DNA of 64,000 nucleotides from Oscillospiraceae bacterium (GTDB lineage Bacteria > Bacillota_A > Clostridia > Oscillospirales > Oscillospiraceae): the NCBI GenBank assembly GCA_024690695.1, contig JAILOS010000116.1:1-64000 (forward strand), read 5' to 3'. The stretch's first letter is position 1; each line of letters starts with the position of its first letter. Positions 39,537 through 48,914 of the stretch are shown one piece after another. A model generated the notes under the pieces. That model ran no database searches and was not told where the DNA came from. It saw nothing but the letters and a program-made list of their open reading frames with translations. Made by a program: the position numbers and the translations under genes.

Positions 39537-40449
39537 GATGCAACCCTATCTTTCTCCCAACATACCGGATAACACGTTTGATCTGATGTTTCAATATGGG
39601 ATCATTGAACTTCACATCAATAACCTCATAATCATTTGCAAGGCAGTAAGTATGAATTCCTATGATCTTTTTTTTCATATTGCAGGAAATCAATTCTGGT
39701 TCCACCTTGCACAAACATTTTTCCGAATAACCACCCTTTAGGCACACCGAATTAAACTGCAACGTGTGACCATAGTCCAGTCTGCAATCCTGGGAGGGGC
39801 GAAGAAGTTGACCATGATATTGAAACAGATAGCCAGCGCCACGGGAGCATGGGTCAAATTCAAAATCATCATAGCAACATCTTATTATCCCCTTACTGAT
39901 CTCTCCCGCGTCATAGATCTGTAGGCGTGTAATGCTACCATTTCCATAAAACTGCTCAAAGGCAAAAAGAAGGGCGTCACCCTCATCGCCGATATACACT
40001 GTCGTGTCGGCCCATTGTTTTCCTTCCAAAAGGACATAACACTGTTCCCATTGGTCGGGGAAGTTGATGGCTTTATAAAGAACGATATTGTTTTTGGTCG
40101 TGGTCTCCGGGATCATATATACGATATCGTTTTTTTCAAATACACAGGGATAAGAAAGATGACACTCGGTCTGCAAAACAATTCTCGGCTTTCTTGGAAA
40201 TAAAGAATCAAGTTCAGTTACGCCGATTGACCCGGTATCGTTACTTCTATCATACACCTCGCAAAACAAATACTCTCGTCCTTTATAGCGAAAAACCATA
40301 GGATCAGCATACCAAGTATCACAAGAAATTGGCATGATGATGAACGGAATATCTGCTCCTCCATCCTCAAACAGAAGTTTTTCAGAACGTCTTCTGATAC
40401 CAATAGAATAAACATTTTCTTCAAAGAGGAGCCTCTTAAGCTTGTTCAT
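39523..40449 (-). CDS. Beta-propeller glucosyltransferase-like protein (GINT1 N-domain type)
   Basis: A 308-residue protein whose motifs (DTWYADPMVFRYKGREYLFCEVYD, HLSYPCVFEKNDIVYMIPETT, WADTTVYIGDEG) match the five-bladed propeller domain called glucosamine inositolphosphorylceramide transferase N-terminal-like, related to GH43/GH32 folds. In bacteria it is often fused or adjacent to formyltransferase or glycosyltransferase genes of surface polysaccharides. Catalytic role unknown. AT-rich. Confidence 0.72.
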   Translation of the reverse strand: MNKLKRLLFEENVYSIGIRRRSEKLLFEDGGADIPFIIMPISCDTWYADPMVFRYKGREYLFCEVYDRSNDTGSIGVTELDSLFPRKPRIVLQTECHLSYPCVFEKNDIVYMIPETTTKNNIVLYKAINFPDQWEQCYVLLEGKQWADTTVYIGDEGDALLFAFEQFYGNGSITRLQIYDAGEISKGIIRCCYDDFEFDPCSRGAGYLFQYHGQLLRPSQDCRLDYGHTLQFNSVCLKGGYSEKCLCKVEPELISCNMKKKIIGIHTYCLANDYEVIDVKFNDPILKHQIKRVIRYVGRKIGLHHAKM

Positions 40450-40453
40450 TCTG

Positions 40454-41524
40454 TTATTCCCTCACAAGTGAAATGAAGTATTCCTCATACTGCCGGATCA
40501 GGTTCGGCCAGAAATAGGGCCGGATAGACTCAGCCGCTTCCTCGGACATTTTTTGATACTCCGCCGGGTAATCCAGCAGCCATTGGAGCTTCTCCTTCAT
40601 CTCATCCAGCCCGGCAACCGCAAAGCCGTTGACCCCGGAGCGGATAAAATCAACGGAATAATTCTCGTCCACGTAAATGCTCGGAACACTGCAGGCCGCA
40701 GCCTCTTGAATCACCTTGGGCAGACCCTCATACTCTGAGGTCATCAGAAGCAGGTCTCTTTTTTGCATGAGCTTGTAAACCTCGCTGTTGGGCACCCGAC
40801 CGTACAGTACGATGTTCTCCAGCTTCCGACAGGCGATCTCGTCCTTGACCTGTCCTTCCATATCACCGTCGCCCAGCATCAAAAACGACAGCTCCGGAAA
40901 CGCCTGTGCGCATTCCACAAGCCACAGCGGGCGTTTGTTCTGCTTGATATTCCCGACCCAAATCACTTTTTTGATCTTGTCGGAGCAGGCGCGTTCTTTT
41001 TCGGGCGGGTCAACGCCGAGCGGAAGCACCGGCGGGTCAACACCCCACTTCTCCTTAACGCTCTCAGCAATGCACCGGCTGATCGCGAAAAAAGAGTCCA
41101 CCTCCTCCATATAGTACGAACGATATTCCGAGCTGTTGTTCGTAGAATCAGTCACAACACCTTCTACCGAAGCCACTGTTACAGCTCGTCCCCGTAAAAG
41201 ACGGGCGGCATGTCGGTCGGGCTTTTCAGCCTTTGGAAGATACAGGATATCATAGTTGCCACACAGCATGGTCAGCAGCTTGCACCAGTACCACAGGAAC
41301 CGGTGCGAGAAAACGCCGTGCAGATGGATGCCATGTGCGTTGTACCATGCTCTATCCACCTTCGGAAATTGCCCTTTACAGAATCGAAGCCGAGCGGCAT
41401 ATGCAGTATGCACTTCAAACTTGTCCTTATCAAGATGCCGTGCAAGGTTGTCGCAGTTGATATTCTGCGCGTTGGGGAAGTTGACGTAGCCGCCGAGGAA
41501 GATTTTAATTTTACTATTCGGCAT
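40454..41524 (-). CDS. GT4-type glycosyltransferase
   Basis: A 356-residue retaining GT-B transferase. The C-terminal Glycos_transf_1 domain shows VIWVGNIKQNKRP, LMLGDGD and the donor-binding SEYEGLPKVIQEAAACSVPSIY with the EX7E pattern. Sugar specificity cannot be deduced. Its start overlaps the TagD-like gene by 11 nt, and a 4-nt gap separates it from the propeller gene. Confidence 0.9.
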   Translation of the reverse strand: MPNSKIKIFLGGYVNFPNAQNINCDNLARHLDKDKFEVHTAYAARLRFCKGQFPKVDRAWYNAHGIHLHGVFSHRFLWYWCKLLTMLCGNYDILYLPKAEKPDRHAARLLRGRAVTVASVEGVVTDSTNNSSEYRSYYMEEVDSFFAISRCIAESVKEKWGVDPPVLPLGVDPPEKERACSDKIKKVIWVGNIKQNKRPLWLVECAQAFPELSFLMLGDGDMEGQVKDEIACRKLENIVLYGRVPNSEVYKLMQKRDLLLMTSEYEGLPKVIQEAAACSVPSIYVDENYSVDFIRSGVNGFAVAGLDEMKEKLQWLLDYPAEYQKMSEEAAESIRPYFWPNLIRQYEEYFISLVRE

Positions 41525-41912
41525 TATTCAAATCCTTCTTTATCTGCGTGCTGCTGATTTCGGGCGTTCGGGGGAGATACACAACCTCGGAGCCTTCTTC
41601 TTTGAGAAAATCAAATTTTCCTGTCCAGTCGTCGCCGATAACGAAGGTGTCGACATGATATTCGTGGATATCCGCGCGTTTCTGCTCCCAGGACTCCTCC
41701 GGGATGACCAAATCAACGTAGCGGATCGCCTCAACAAGCGCTTTTCGCTGCTCATAAGAGAAATAGCATGTCTTGTGCTTCTCGTTCCGGTTGAACTCGT
41801 CCGTGGAGACCGCAACGATCAGGTAATCGCCCAGCTCCTTTGCCCTGCGCAGCAGATTGATGTGACCGTAATGAAGCAGATCGAAGGTTCCGTATGTAAT
41901 AACTCGTTTCAT
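41514..41912 (-). CDS. tagD: Glycerol-3-phosphate cytidylyltransferase
   Basis: CTP + sn-glycerol-3-phosphate to CDP-glycerol. A 132-residue protein with all family signatures: GTFDLLHYGHINLLRRAKELGD at the N-terminus, YVDLVIPE, a GDDWTGKFD segment and the final RTPEISSTQIKK close to the TagD RTEGISTT motif. CDP-glycerol would supply the TagF/TagB-like transferase at 44280-45818. It sits mid-operon, 16 nt after the GDPD-like gene. Confidence 0.95.
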   Translation of the reverse strand: MKRVITYGTFDLLHYGHINLLRRAKELGDYLIVAVSTDEFNRNEKHKTCYFSYEQRKALVEAIRYVDLVIPEESWEQKRADIHEYHVDTFVIGDDWTGKFDFLKEEGSEVVYLPRTPEISSTQIKKDLNNAE

Positions 41913-41928
41913 AATTCGTGCGGCTCCT

Positions 41929-42735
41929 TTACCGGATATCGCTTTCTGTCAGGAAATCGCTGAAAACGCCCCAAACGCCCTGTCCCCGCAGCACGCGGTA
42001 GTCCTGAACCCGATTGACTGTATACGCGTAGATTCGAATATTACTCCTGGGAAAAACGTCCCATCCTTTTCTTTCACGCAGGGCCTTTTCCGAAACCGAT
42101 ACGGCGCCGATCCCGTTTTCCAGGCACAGGTTAGCAGCCTCCGTATAGTCTGTGCCCATCATGCAGACGAAAAGCATTTTGAACGGCCCGACTTGCCGGA
42201 CCTGCCGAATGTTTTCCGCATTGAATACCTGGATCACGATTCGCTCTTGATCGGCAGCGGCCGGAACCTCTATTATCAGTCGCTCTGCGAATTCAGTAAG
42301 ATCGCTGAATTTGCAGTCGAAAATCAGAATCAACGCTTCGTCGCTTTGCAGCTCCGCGAGGCAATGCTCCAACGGCATCGGATGGAAACGTTCGTCGATC
42401 AGGCTGCGGCCGTCTCCGTCATGCGTCAGAACAAAGGTCCCATCTTCGGCGCGATCCACATCATACTCAAATACTGTGTTTCCTGCCGTTCGATACGTCT
42501 CATAGGCTTCTTCGCAGTTCAGATAACTCAGTCCGCTCAAACCACCCCCGGCATGGGTGATCAAATGGATCCGTTCAAAAAACGCATCCACTTTCCCAGG
42601 CGGAAAAAGCAGCCGGTAATCTGCCCGGTCTGCAGTCGCGTCATTCAATCGTTTTTCAATGGCAGCATCCGCCGACGCTAAGTGCCTGAGGACAAAATGA
42701 ACTGCACGCAAAGCAAACAAACATATAGGGTTCAT
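41929..42735 (-). CDS. GDPD-fold glycerophosphodiester phosphodiesterase-like protein
   Basis: A 268-residue protein with the TIM-barrel motifs ITHAGGG (about 56-62), EYDVD and THDGDGRSL, which supply catalytic His and metal-binding Glu/Asp in glycerophosphodiester phosphodiesterases. The N-terminus has one weakly hydrophobic segment (CLFALRAVHFVL) that could tether it. Between TagD and a flippase, it may trim or remodel glycerol-phosphate substituents. The activity is unproven. Confidence 0.78.
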   Translation of the reverse strand: MNPICLFALRAVHFVLRHLASADAAIEKRLNDATADRADYRLLFPPGKVDAFFERIHLITHAGGGLSGLSYLNCEEAYETYRTAGNTVFEYDVDRAEDGTFVLTHDGDGRSLIDERFHPMPLEHCLAELQSDEALILIFDCKFSDLTEFAERLIIEVPAAADQERIVIQVFNAENIRQVRQVGPFKMLFVCMMGTDYTEAANLCLENGIGAVSVSEKALRERKGWDVFPRSNIRIYAYTVNRVQDYRVLRGQGVWGVFSDFLTESDIR

Positions 42736-44264
42736 ATACGTTTCAACCGCCTGAATTTGTTAATGGTTTCCGTCAACAGGTATTTTTCTTCCTTATTCAA
42801 ACACGCAAAGTATGCATACACGGCAAACAACACACTGTATACGACTACCTTTCCGGACAGAGAAATCCATGAAGCATCTTTTATCAGATAATTCAGGAAA
42901 ATGCCTGTCGGAACAATACAAATCAACCGAGCCAAAAGCAAAAGAATAGTTTTCCAGAATGTGCCGATCTGAAGATGGATCTTTTTTGTGTAATACCAGT
43001 TGATTGCAATTCCTTTTGTCAGAATCGTCGTCAGTCCGGTACAGGCCGCGCAGCCGATAGGCCCCCATTTCAGCCCTGCCGGAATACTGAGAGCAACATT
43101 CAAAATGGCACATACAACATACAGGATCGCCTTGAACTGGTGCTTGTTCTGCGCCTGTATGACCAGAACGGGTATGACTTGAATATTCGGTATCACCGCC
43201 GGGATCGCCAGCACCAGAACGATCCAATACGCTGCGGCGTAGTCGCTGCCTGTCCATAAATATATGAACTCCCGCCCGAACAGCGCAAAGCCGCTGCAAA
43301 CCAGAAACGCAAGATAAAACTGTATGCGTCCGATCCGGATCATCAGTTCGGACATTTCCTCCATCGACGCGCCGGCCGTGATCTGTTTGGTCACTCTGGG
43401 GAAGAAGACGCTGGAAACCGTCGTCGGAATCTGCTGCATATAGGTGTTGAGGATATAGCCCACAGAGTATACCGCCACAGCGATTTCCCCGCTGATAACG
43501 CCGAGGATGACGGAATCGGCATAGTCGTTGAGCTGTCCGACGATTGTTCCGAGAAAAATGAAGAACGAATAGCCGATGATCTCCTTGACGATTCCGAAAT
43601 CAAGTTCCCGACGGTTCAGATTGATGCGGATGTGCAGTCTCCGTTTCGCGTAGATGATGTTGGCGCAGTGCATGAAGACCGTCAGGATCAAAGTCACCAG
43701 CGACATGGTGATCGCCTTGTAGCCCCAGAGCAGCAGCGGAATCATGACGAGCGGCTTCAGGAGCGTGTAAATCAGATTGTTGACCTTCGCAAAGGTGAAA
43801 CGCTCGTGCGCCGTGATAATCGCGCTGAACGGCGTGGCAAAGAAAGAGAACGAAAGGTTGATCACCATGATCAGCATGATGATGCGCAGTTGACGATACC
43901 CTTCATCGCCGGTCGATACCGTGTAAAACCGGTCCACAAACGCGATCAGCAGCATGCCCAGCGTCAAAATCAGCAGAGCCAGAAAGCCGTAGATATACAT
44001 GAACACGCCGTAAAGGCCCGCCGTTTTTTCATCGTTTCCTTCCGCGCGATACTTTGCGGAATATCTCACAACCGCGTTGCCGAAGCCGAATTCGGCCAAG
44101 CCAAGATAGCTGACCGCGGCCTGTCCCATGTTGTACAGGCCGTACTGCTGCTGTCCCAGGCTGCCCAGGAGGAATGGCGTATACAGCAGCGAGACGATCA
44201 GCGACGCCGCGATATTGATATAGGAAAAGACAACGCCAAGGCGAAGATTCTTGCTTTCAGTCAC
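42732..44264 (-). CDS. wzx: Wzx-type oligosaccharide flippase
   Basis: A 510-residue MOP-superfamily membrane protein with about 14 hydrophobic helices, the N-terminal polysaccharide-synthesis domain (SYINIAASLIVSLLYTPFLLGSLG, YGLYNMGQAAVSYLGLAEFGFGNAVVRY) and the usual helix pairs. It would move undecaprenyl-linked repeat units across the membrane. Overlaps the GDPD-like gene by 4 nt. Confidence 0.92.
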   Translation of the reverse strand: MTESKNLRLGVVFSYINIAASLIVSLLYTPFLLGSLGQQQYGLYNMGQAAVSYLGLAEFGFGNAVVRYSAKYRAEGNDEKTAGLYGVFMYIYGFLALLILTLGMLLIAFVDRFYTVSTGDEGYRQLRIIMLIMVINLSFSFFATPFSAIITAHERFTFAKVNNLIYTLLKPLVMIPLLLWGYKAITMSLVTLILTVFMHCANIIYAKRRLHIRINLNRRELDFGIVKEIIGYSFFIFLGTIVGQLNDYADSVILGVISGEIAVAVYSVGYILNTYMQQIPTTVSSVFFPRVTKQITAGASMEEMSELMIRIGRIQFYLAFLVCSGFALFGREFIYLWTGSDYAAAYWIVLVLAIPAVIPNIQVIPVLVIQAQNKHQFKAILYVVCAILNVALSIPAGLKWGPIGCAACTGLTTILTKGIAINWYYTKKIHLQIGTFWKTILLLLARLICIVPTGIFLNYLIKDASWISLSGKVVVYSVLFAVYAYFACLNKEEKYLLTETINKFRRLKRI

Positions 44265-44279
44265 GGGAAAAGCCTCACA

Positions 44280-45818
44280 TCAATAATATAATTCAGCGGG
44301 CCAGGGCTCAAGGTTCATTTGCAGCGGGAGCGGCAGCCGTCCAGATTTCGCATATACGTGCCCGATCCTCAGGTCTCCCCACAGGCGTTTCCGCTCGCGC
44401 AGAATCAGTTTCTCCCGAGCAAACAGGCTCTCCGCGCCGATCGACCGGGCCGTGTCCCAGCAGGTCAGATACTCGATTCTGTCGAAGCAGCCAAGATTGG
44501 AAAACCGCCTGTTGTTTCTTCTCGGAACAAAAACAAAGCGAAAGCACTGCCCGACAAGCAGCTGTTTCCAGCGGAGCAACTGTTCGTCGGTCACCGGAAA
44601 CGAGATAACGTAGAGATCGACCGGCTTTCCTGGCTGTGCTGGCCGAAACTTTTTCAACTCTGCGATCAGTTCACGCGCGGCAAGAGGAGAATCCTTCGGG
44701 CAGAACTCCTCCCGGAAGGCGGCGTCAGCCGTTTCTTTTCCTTCGAGGATCCGCTGCTTCAGCTCTGCGTAGGTTCGTACAACCGGATATGGCGTCAGTT
44801 TCAGAACATCGGGATAGACGCCGCGGTCAGAAAAGTACGAATCACGGTCATACTGATACAGGATTGTTCTCCGTCCCGTATTCGTAAAGTCAAAATACAC
44901 GCTGGAATAATCGGTGATCAAAATATCCGCCGCGTTCAGAAATTCGTATACCTCATATTCGTCCGGCATCTGATGGCAGAAACGCATCTTCCCCACGGAT
45001 TGGAGCATGGCGGGATGCAGCTTCAGAAAAACGGCGTATTCATCACCAAGCTCTTCCGCAAGGCGCTCCATCTCGGTGGTAAAATCCATGCTCTTGACAC
45101 CGCCGGCTGTGCCTCGCCATGTCGGCATGTAGAAGACGACCTGCTTCTCATTCAGGCCGAACCGACGCCGGATGGTTTCTCTCAGCTCCCGATCAAAGAA
45201 CGCTGTGTTCCGGGGATATCCGCCGTAAACAAGCCTTCCGGGCATGATATCGCGGATCATATGATCCTCCAGGAAAACCCGAGCCGTCAGATCGTTCGGC
45301 GCAAGCAGAAGATCGGCAAGCAGCATGTTCCGCTGGGAGTTGTTCAGCTCAAAGGGGTCGTTCCTGATATTTCGCCCCAGGCACTTCAGCGGCGTTCCGT
45401 GCCAGGTGTTCAGATAGACCTGTCCGCTCTTTTTGATCCAATCCATTGAGAAAGAGACGTTGTTGATGAGATACTTTGTATGGGAAAGCACATTTCGGTA
45501 CTCAGCGGAACCGTAGAGGATCACCCGGACCCGCTCGTCCAGAAGTCCCCGAGCTTCCAGAAAACGAATACAGCCTTCCGGATTGCGATGGGCGATATAG
45601 AGCGTAAGACCGGAGAACGCTTCCGAGGAGAAAATTTCTCTGTATAAGTAATATGGGTTCCCCTGAAAGTTCTTCCCGCCGAAGGATTCAAACAGGACTG
45701 ATTGATCCCAAATGGTACTGTCGCAGTAGTATTGAATATACTCCCAGTAATGGCTGGAAAAATCGTTTCGCAGGCCGTCAAGGCGTCCCTTGAAGCTTTT
45801 TATTGGATTCATATGCAT
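44280..45818 (-). CDS. CDP-glycerol glycerophosphotransferase family protein (TagF/TagB-like)
   Basis: A 512-residue peripheral membrane transferase. The domain core (about 100-400) carries NTWHGTPLKCLG, LLLAPNDLTARVF, VYGGYPRN, VFYMPTWRGT, KLHP and the ADILITDYSSVYFDF motif, as in TagF and TagB. Uses CDP-glycerol to add glycerol-phosphate; consistent with tagD three genes on. The last 110 residues (VDLYVISFPVTDEQ...) are an extra domain I do not recognise. Possible polymer or side-group transferase. Confidence 0.9.
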   Translation of the reverse strand: MHMNPIKSFKGRLDGLRNDFSSHYWEYIQYYCDSTIWDQSVLFESFGGKNFQGNPYYLYREIFSSEAFSGLTLYIAHRNPEGCIRFLEARGLLDERVRVILYGSAEYRNVLSHTKYLINNVSFSMDWIKKSGQVYLNTWHGTPLKCLGRNIRNDPFELNNSQRNMLLADLLLAPNDLTARVFLEDHMIRDIMPGRLVYGGYPRNTAFFDRELRETIRRRFGLNEKQVVFYMPTWRGTAGGVKSMDFTTEMERLAEELGDEYAVFLKLHPAMLQSVGKMRFCHQMPDEYEVYEFLNAADILITDYSSVYFDFTNTGRRTILYQYDRDSYFSDRGVYPDVLKLTPYPVVRTYAELKQRILEGKETADAAFREEFCPKDSPLAARELIAELKKFRPAQPGKPVDLYVISFPVTDEQLLRWKQLLVGQCFRFVFVPRRNNRRFSNLGCFDRIEYLTCWDTARSIGAESLFAREKLILRERKRLWGDLRIGHVYAKSGRLPLPLQMNLEPWPAELYY

Positions 45819-45835
45819 TCTCTCCGGAAAAAGCC

Positions 45836-46684
45836 TTAAAACAGCGACCTGAATCGGTTAATCGCTTTGACAACGATCTGCGGCAGAGTGTATCGTCTTA
45901 AAATTTCCTTGGTGTCGACCCGATTCCACTCTTCCATAGTAATGGTGCCTCGTTTGCTGAAATCAATATCTATATTATTGCTCTCGAAGAGCTCCGATAA
46001 AAGAGGGTGCATCATCCATTTCCCATTCACTACGCAATAGCAGCCTTTTTCCCACAGATAATTGAAGACAGCAGGGGAACAAACCCGAAAAACCTTTTCT
46101 TGATATTTCCAGCGCTTAGCCCTCGCCGCACCGCAACTCTCAAAAGCCCATATTGTTTCCCAAGTCCGCATCCAGTGAACAAGAACTGACTTCCTCCAGA
46201 TTGTAGGAACAAAGCAAACTTTGGCCTTGTCGTCGCCAATTTGTTCAAGTGTCAGTTTGTCACTTATGGTGTTCGGTTGTAGCTTATCGCAATTAATTCT
46301 GGTTCCAAACAACTGAATTTGTCCAATTGATTCGTCATTGTCCATCTGGTCAAGTAATTGTTCGATCAGCTCCGTTTGAACCCTCTCTCGAAGGAAAAAA
46401 TCCTCTACCAGGACAAAAACATACTCCTCATTGATCCGATCGAGAACATCAAGCGTTCTGCGGCTCCATGAAGTTCTTGCCGGATTTCTTCCTGCAATCA
46501 GGTTGAGCGATTTCACTGAAAAATGTAAATACTCTTTATTATATTGGGTTGTTTCCGTATTCAAATAAACTGGGTAAGTATTCCCGTTTTCAGGAATCCA
46601 GAATGTATCCATCAGTTGAAAAAACGGATCCCACAAATCAGAATAAGCGTCACACGATGTGACTAAGACCGCCATTCGAGCCAC
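45836..46684 (-). CDS. Putative glycosyltransferase, family not recognised
   Basis: A 282-residue protein that starts with VLVTSCDAYSDLWDPFFQLMDTFW and has EEYVFVLVEDFFLRERV (about 85-100), a pattern like the DxD-containing region of GT-A transferases. No signal peptide. Start GTG 46684 is chosen because GGAGGATTATCT precedes it by a good distance. Its position among capsule transferases supports the role; the donor is unknown. Confidence 0.65.
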   Translation of the reverse strand: MARMAVLVTSCDAYSDLWDPFFQLMDTFWIPENGNTYPVYLNTETTQYNKEYLHFSVKSLNLIAGRNPARTSWSRRTLDVLDRINEEYVFVLVEDFFLRERVQTELIEQLLDQMDNDESIGQIQLFGTRINCDKLQPNTISDKLTLEQIGDDKAKVCFVPTIWRKSVLVHWMRTWETIWAFESCGAARAKRWKYQEKVFRVCSPAVFNYLWEKGCYCVVNGKWMMHPLLSELFESNNIDIDFSKRGTITMEEWNRVDTKEILRRYTLPQIVVKAINRFRSLF

Positions 46685-46729
46685 AGATAATCCTCCATTC
46701 CAATATTCTCTACCGAATTACCGATCGTT

Positions 46730-47716
46730 TCAGATTTTGTCTCTTTTTGTTAGTCCAAGCCAGAATGAAACTTCTTTCCGGTTAATCCATGAAACCAGCT
46801 TATCAATCATCACACAAACGAAGAGTAGGGCTGCGTTCACAAGAACGTAATAGACTATGAACCAGCTATTATGACAGAATTGTTCAATGTGAAGAAAAGA
46901 TTGGTATAGCTCGTTGCGCAAATACGGATGGGCTGTAATCAGATAAACTGCTACGATGTTTTTACTGAAAAACGAGAAGCCGTCCCCGCTCAGGTCAAAA
47001 AGCTCAAAGAACGCAAACAAAAAAACCGCTGCAGCGAAAATCAGAATATAACGAAACGCCTCATCCGCTTTCGTGTGTTCAATGCCAACCTTAAGCACCG
47101 CCACACGCTCAACAGCATACAGGAGCATGGCAATTGCAAACAACATGGCCAGCGTCGTCTTTTTAGCGCTTCTGAAAGGATGAAAACGACGGATATAGAG
47201 CCCGGCCAAGAACGCCATCAAACCTTCGAAAAGCGTATACTTGGGAGCAGCAAGAAACAAATTGTGGAACAGCAGCGCGAGAAGACCGATCAGGAAGTGC
47301 TTTTTGGAAACCGTTTCACACCCGTGCCGCAGAATACTCCCAAGTAAATAGAGGATTAAATATATGGAAATAAACCAGTAAAAATCAAAAACAATCGGGA
47401 AAAAACTTTGCAGCATGGAAGCTTTCCATCCATTAAGCACGCCGGCCAGGCAAGATAAAACAACAGCGTAGAATGCAGCTTTGCGCTCCAGAAACAACGC
47501 TTTTTCAACTTTGCACTCCGAGAAAAAATAACCGGAAATCAGGAAAAAAAGAGTATTGCCGATCTGGGTTATAAAATACAGCGGCATCACCCAATAGTAA
47601 TTGGCATCCTGCGGCGCCAGGCTGTTGACGGCTCCGCCCCAGCCCATAAAGTGTGCGGTCATGATGAACCACATGGCAATAATCTTTAATAAATCCAGCG
47701 ATTCTTTACGATGCAT
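46730..47716 (-). CDS. Acyltransferase 3-family membrane protein
   Basis: A 328-residue integral membrane protein with about 10 helices. The N-terminal SLDLLKIIAMWFIMTAHF gives the catalytic-type His; NTLFFLISGYFF is the second family motif. Such proteins add acetyl or other acyl groups to polysaccharides. Start ATG 47716 has GGAGGTGG upstream and overlaps the polymerase gene stop by 11 nt. Confidence 0.88.
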   Translation of the reverse strand: MHRKESLDLLKIIAMWFIMTAHFMGWGGAVNSLAPQDANYYWVMPLYFITQIGNTLFFLISGYFFSECKVEKALFLERKAAFYAVVLSCLAGVLNGWKASMLQSFFPIVFDFYWFISIYLILYLLGSILRHGCETVSKKHFLIGLLALLFHNLFLAAPKYTLFEGLMAFLAGLYIRRFHPFRSAKKTTLAMLFAIAMLLYAVERVAVLKVGIEHTKADEAFRYILIFAAAVFLFAFFELFDLSGDGFSFFSKNIVAVYLITAHPYLRNELYQSFLHIEQFCHNSWFIVYYVLVNAALLFVCVMIDKLVSWINRKEVSFWLGLTKRDKI

Positions 47717-48914
47717 TGCTAGCCACCTCCGGATAAGGCCGATCGCCGGTATAGCCAACGCGGAACATAAGCCATGTTATTGCACCCCAAAACAGGAATC
47801 CTTCCGTACTGCCTACCGATGTCATGGAAGATTCCCCGTAAAACGACAAAAGAAAAGAAACAGACAGAACAAGCATTGTTCCCAACTCTGTTGAGCGAGT
47901 TAAAAGCCACTCCTTACCCGCCTTGATTATTACAGGCAGTACAAAAGCCGAAACACATAACAATCCGATCACACCGGTTTCGACCAAAACAGTCAGATAA
48001 GAACTGTGATACCCCATCCCTTCCGCAACTTTTATACTGGTTGTAGTGTTCACAGCTCCGTAACCGTGACCGAGCAAGGGCTTGTTCAGGAACACGCGCC
48101 ATGCGTACTCCCACAGTTCGCCCCGGTCTGTACCCTGTATAATCAGGCGGTCAAGGCCGGGTACCTGCAGCAATATCTCCCGAGGCAAAAGAAAACCGGT
48201 CAGCAAGAGCAGTATTGCAATTGTTGTCGGCATCCATTTGCGCCGTATCTGGGACACTTCCAAAAAGAAATATAAATAATTAATAACGAGCAAAACGAAC
48301 GCTGTCCGCGAGCCGGACAAAAAAGCGGAAACGGTATTTGTGAGCATAAGAAGAATCCAGATCAGCTTATCTCTTCGACGGGATTTTGCGAAAAAATAAA
48401 TTGAAAAGAGCAGCGAAATATTTGCTTCGTGCCCCAGCGAATTGGCGTTGCCTGTAATGCCAACAGACCGTCCGCTGACAGTTCTGCCAAGAAACAAAAA
48501 ATTTACGATACCGTAAGCCACGGAGATCATCCCGATATAAACCACAGCTCGATCCAGCCTGTGTCTGTTGCGAAGCAGCGAATAATAGGTCGCGTGCATC
48601 CCAACAACAAGCACCAAGGATATCAGTCTTTGGGTTGAATAATAGCGCACCGGGCTGCACAGGAGAATTGTAACCGCAAAATACATCAGCATAAAGAGAT
48701 AGGCCGCATTGGGCAGCAAAACGAATCTCTTTCCGTTCTCCAGACCCGCCGCCAGCAGAAGCATGGCGGGAAACACCCACCGCAAGACGCTTTTGTACGG
48801 AAACCTGATAATTGTATCCATTATAAAATACATCGTGAGCACGATCACAAACAGAGCCGCGTATGGAATTGTTATGCGCCGGTTGAGCGTCATCCCGTTT
48901 CGACCTCCGTTCAC
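47706..48914 (-). CDS. wzy: Wzy-like O-antigen/capsule polymerase
   Basis: A 402-residue membrane protein with about 11 helices and a Wzy_C/WaaL-type segment in the long periplasm-like loop, including GRSVGITGNANSLG and WEYAWRVFLNKPLLGHGYGAVNT. It would polymerise lipid-linked repeat units outside the membrane. GTG 48914 overlaps the preceding stop (GTGA); ATG 48893 is an alternative start. Confidence 0.88.
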   Translation of the reverse strand: MNGGRNGMTLNRRITIPYAALFVIVLTMYFIMDTIIRFPYKSVLRWVFPAMLLLAAGLENGKRFVLLPNAAYLFMLMYFAVTILLCSPVRYYSTQRLISLVLVVGMHATYYSLLRNRHRLDRAVVYIGMISVAYGIVNFLFLGRTVSGRSVGITGNANSLGHEANISLLFSIYFFAKSRRRDKLIWILLMLTNTVSAFLSGSRTAFVLLVINYLYFFLEVSQIRRKWMPTTIAILLLLTGFLLPREILLQVPGLDRLIIQGTDRGELWEYAWRVFLNKPLLGHGYGAVNTTTSIKVAEGMGYHSSYLTVLVETGVIGLLCVSAFVLPVIIKAGKEWLLTRSTELGTMLVLSVSFLLSFYGESSMTSVGSTEGFLFWGAITWLMFRVGYTGDRPYPEVASNAS

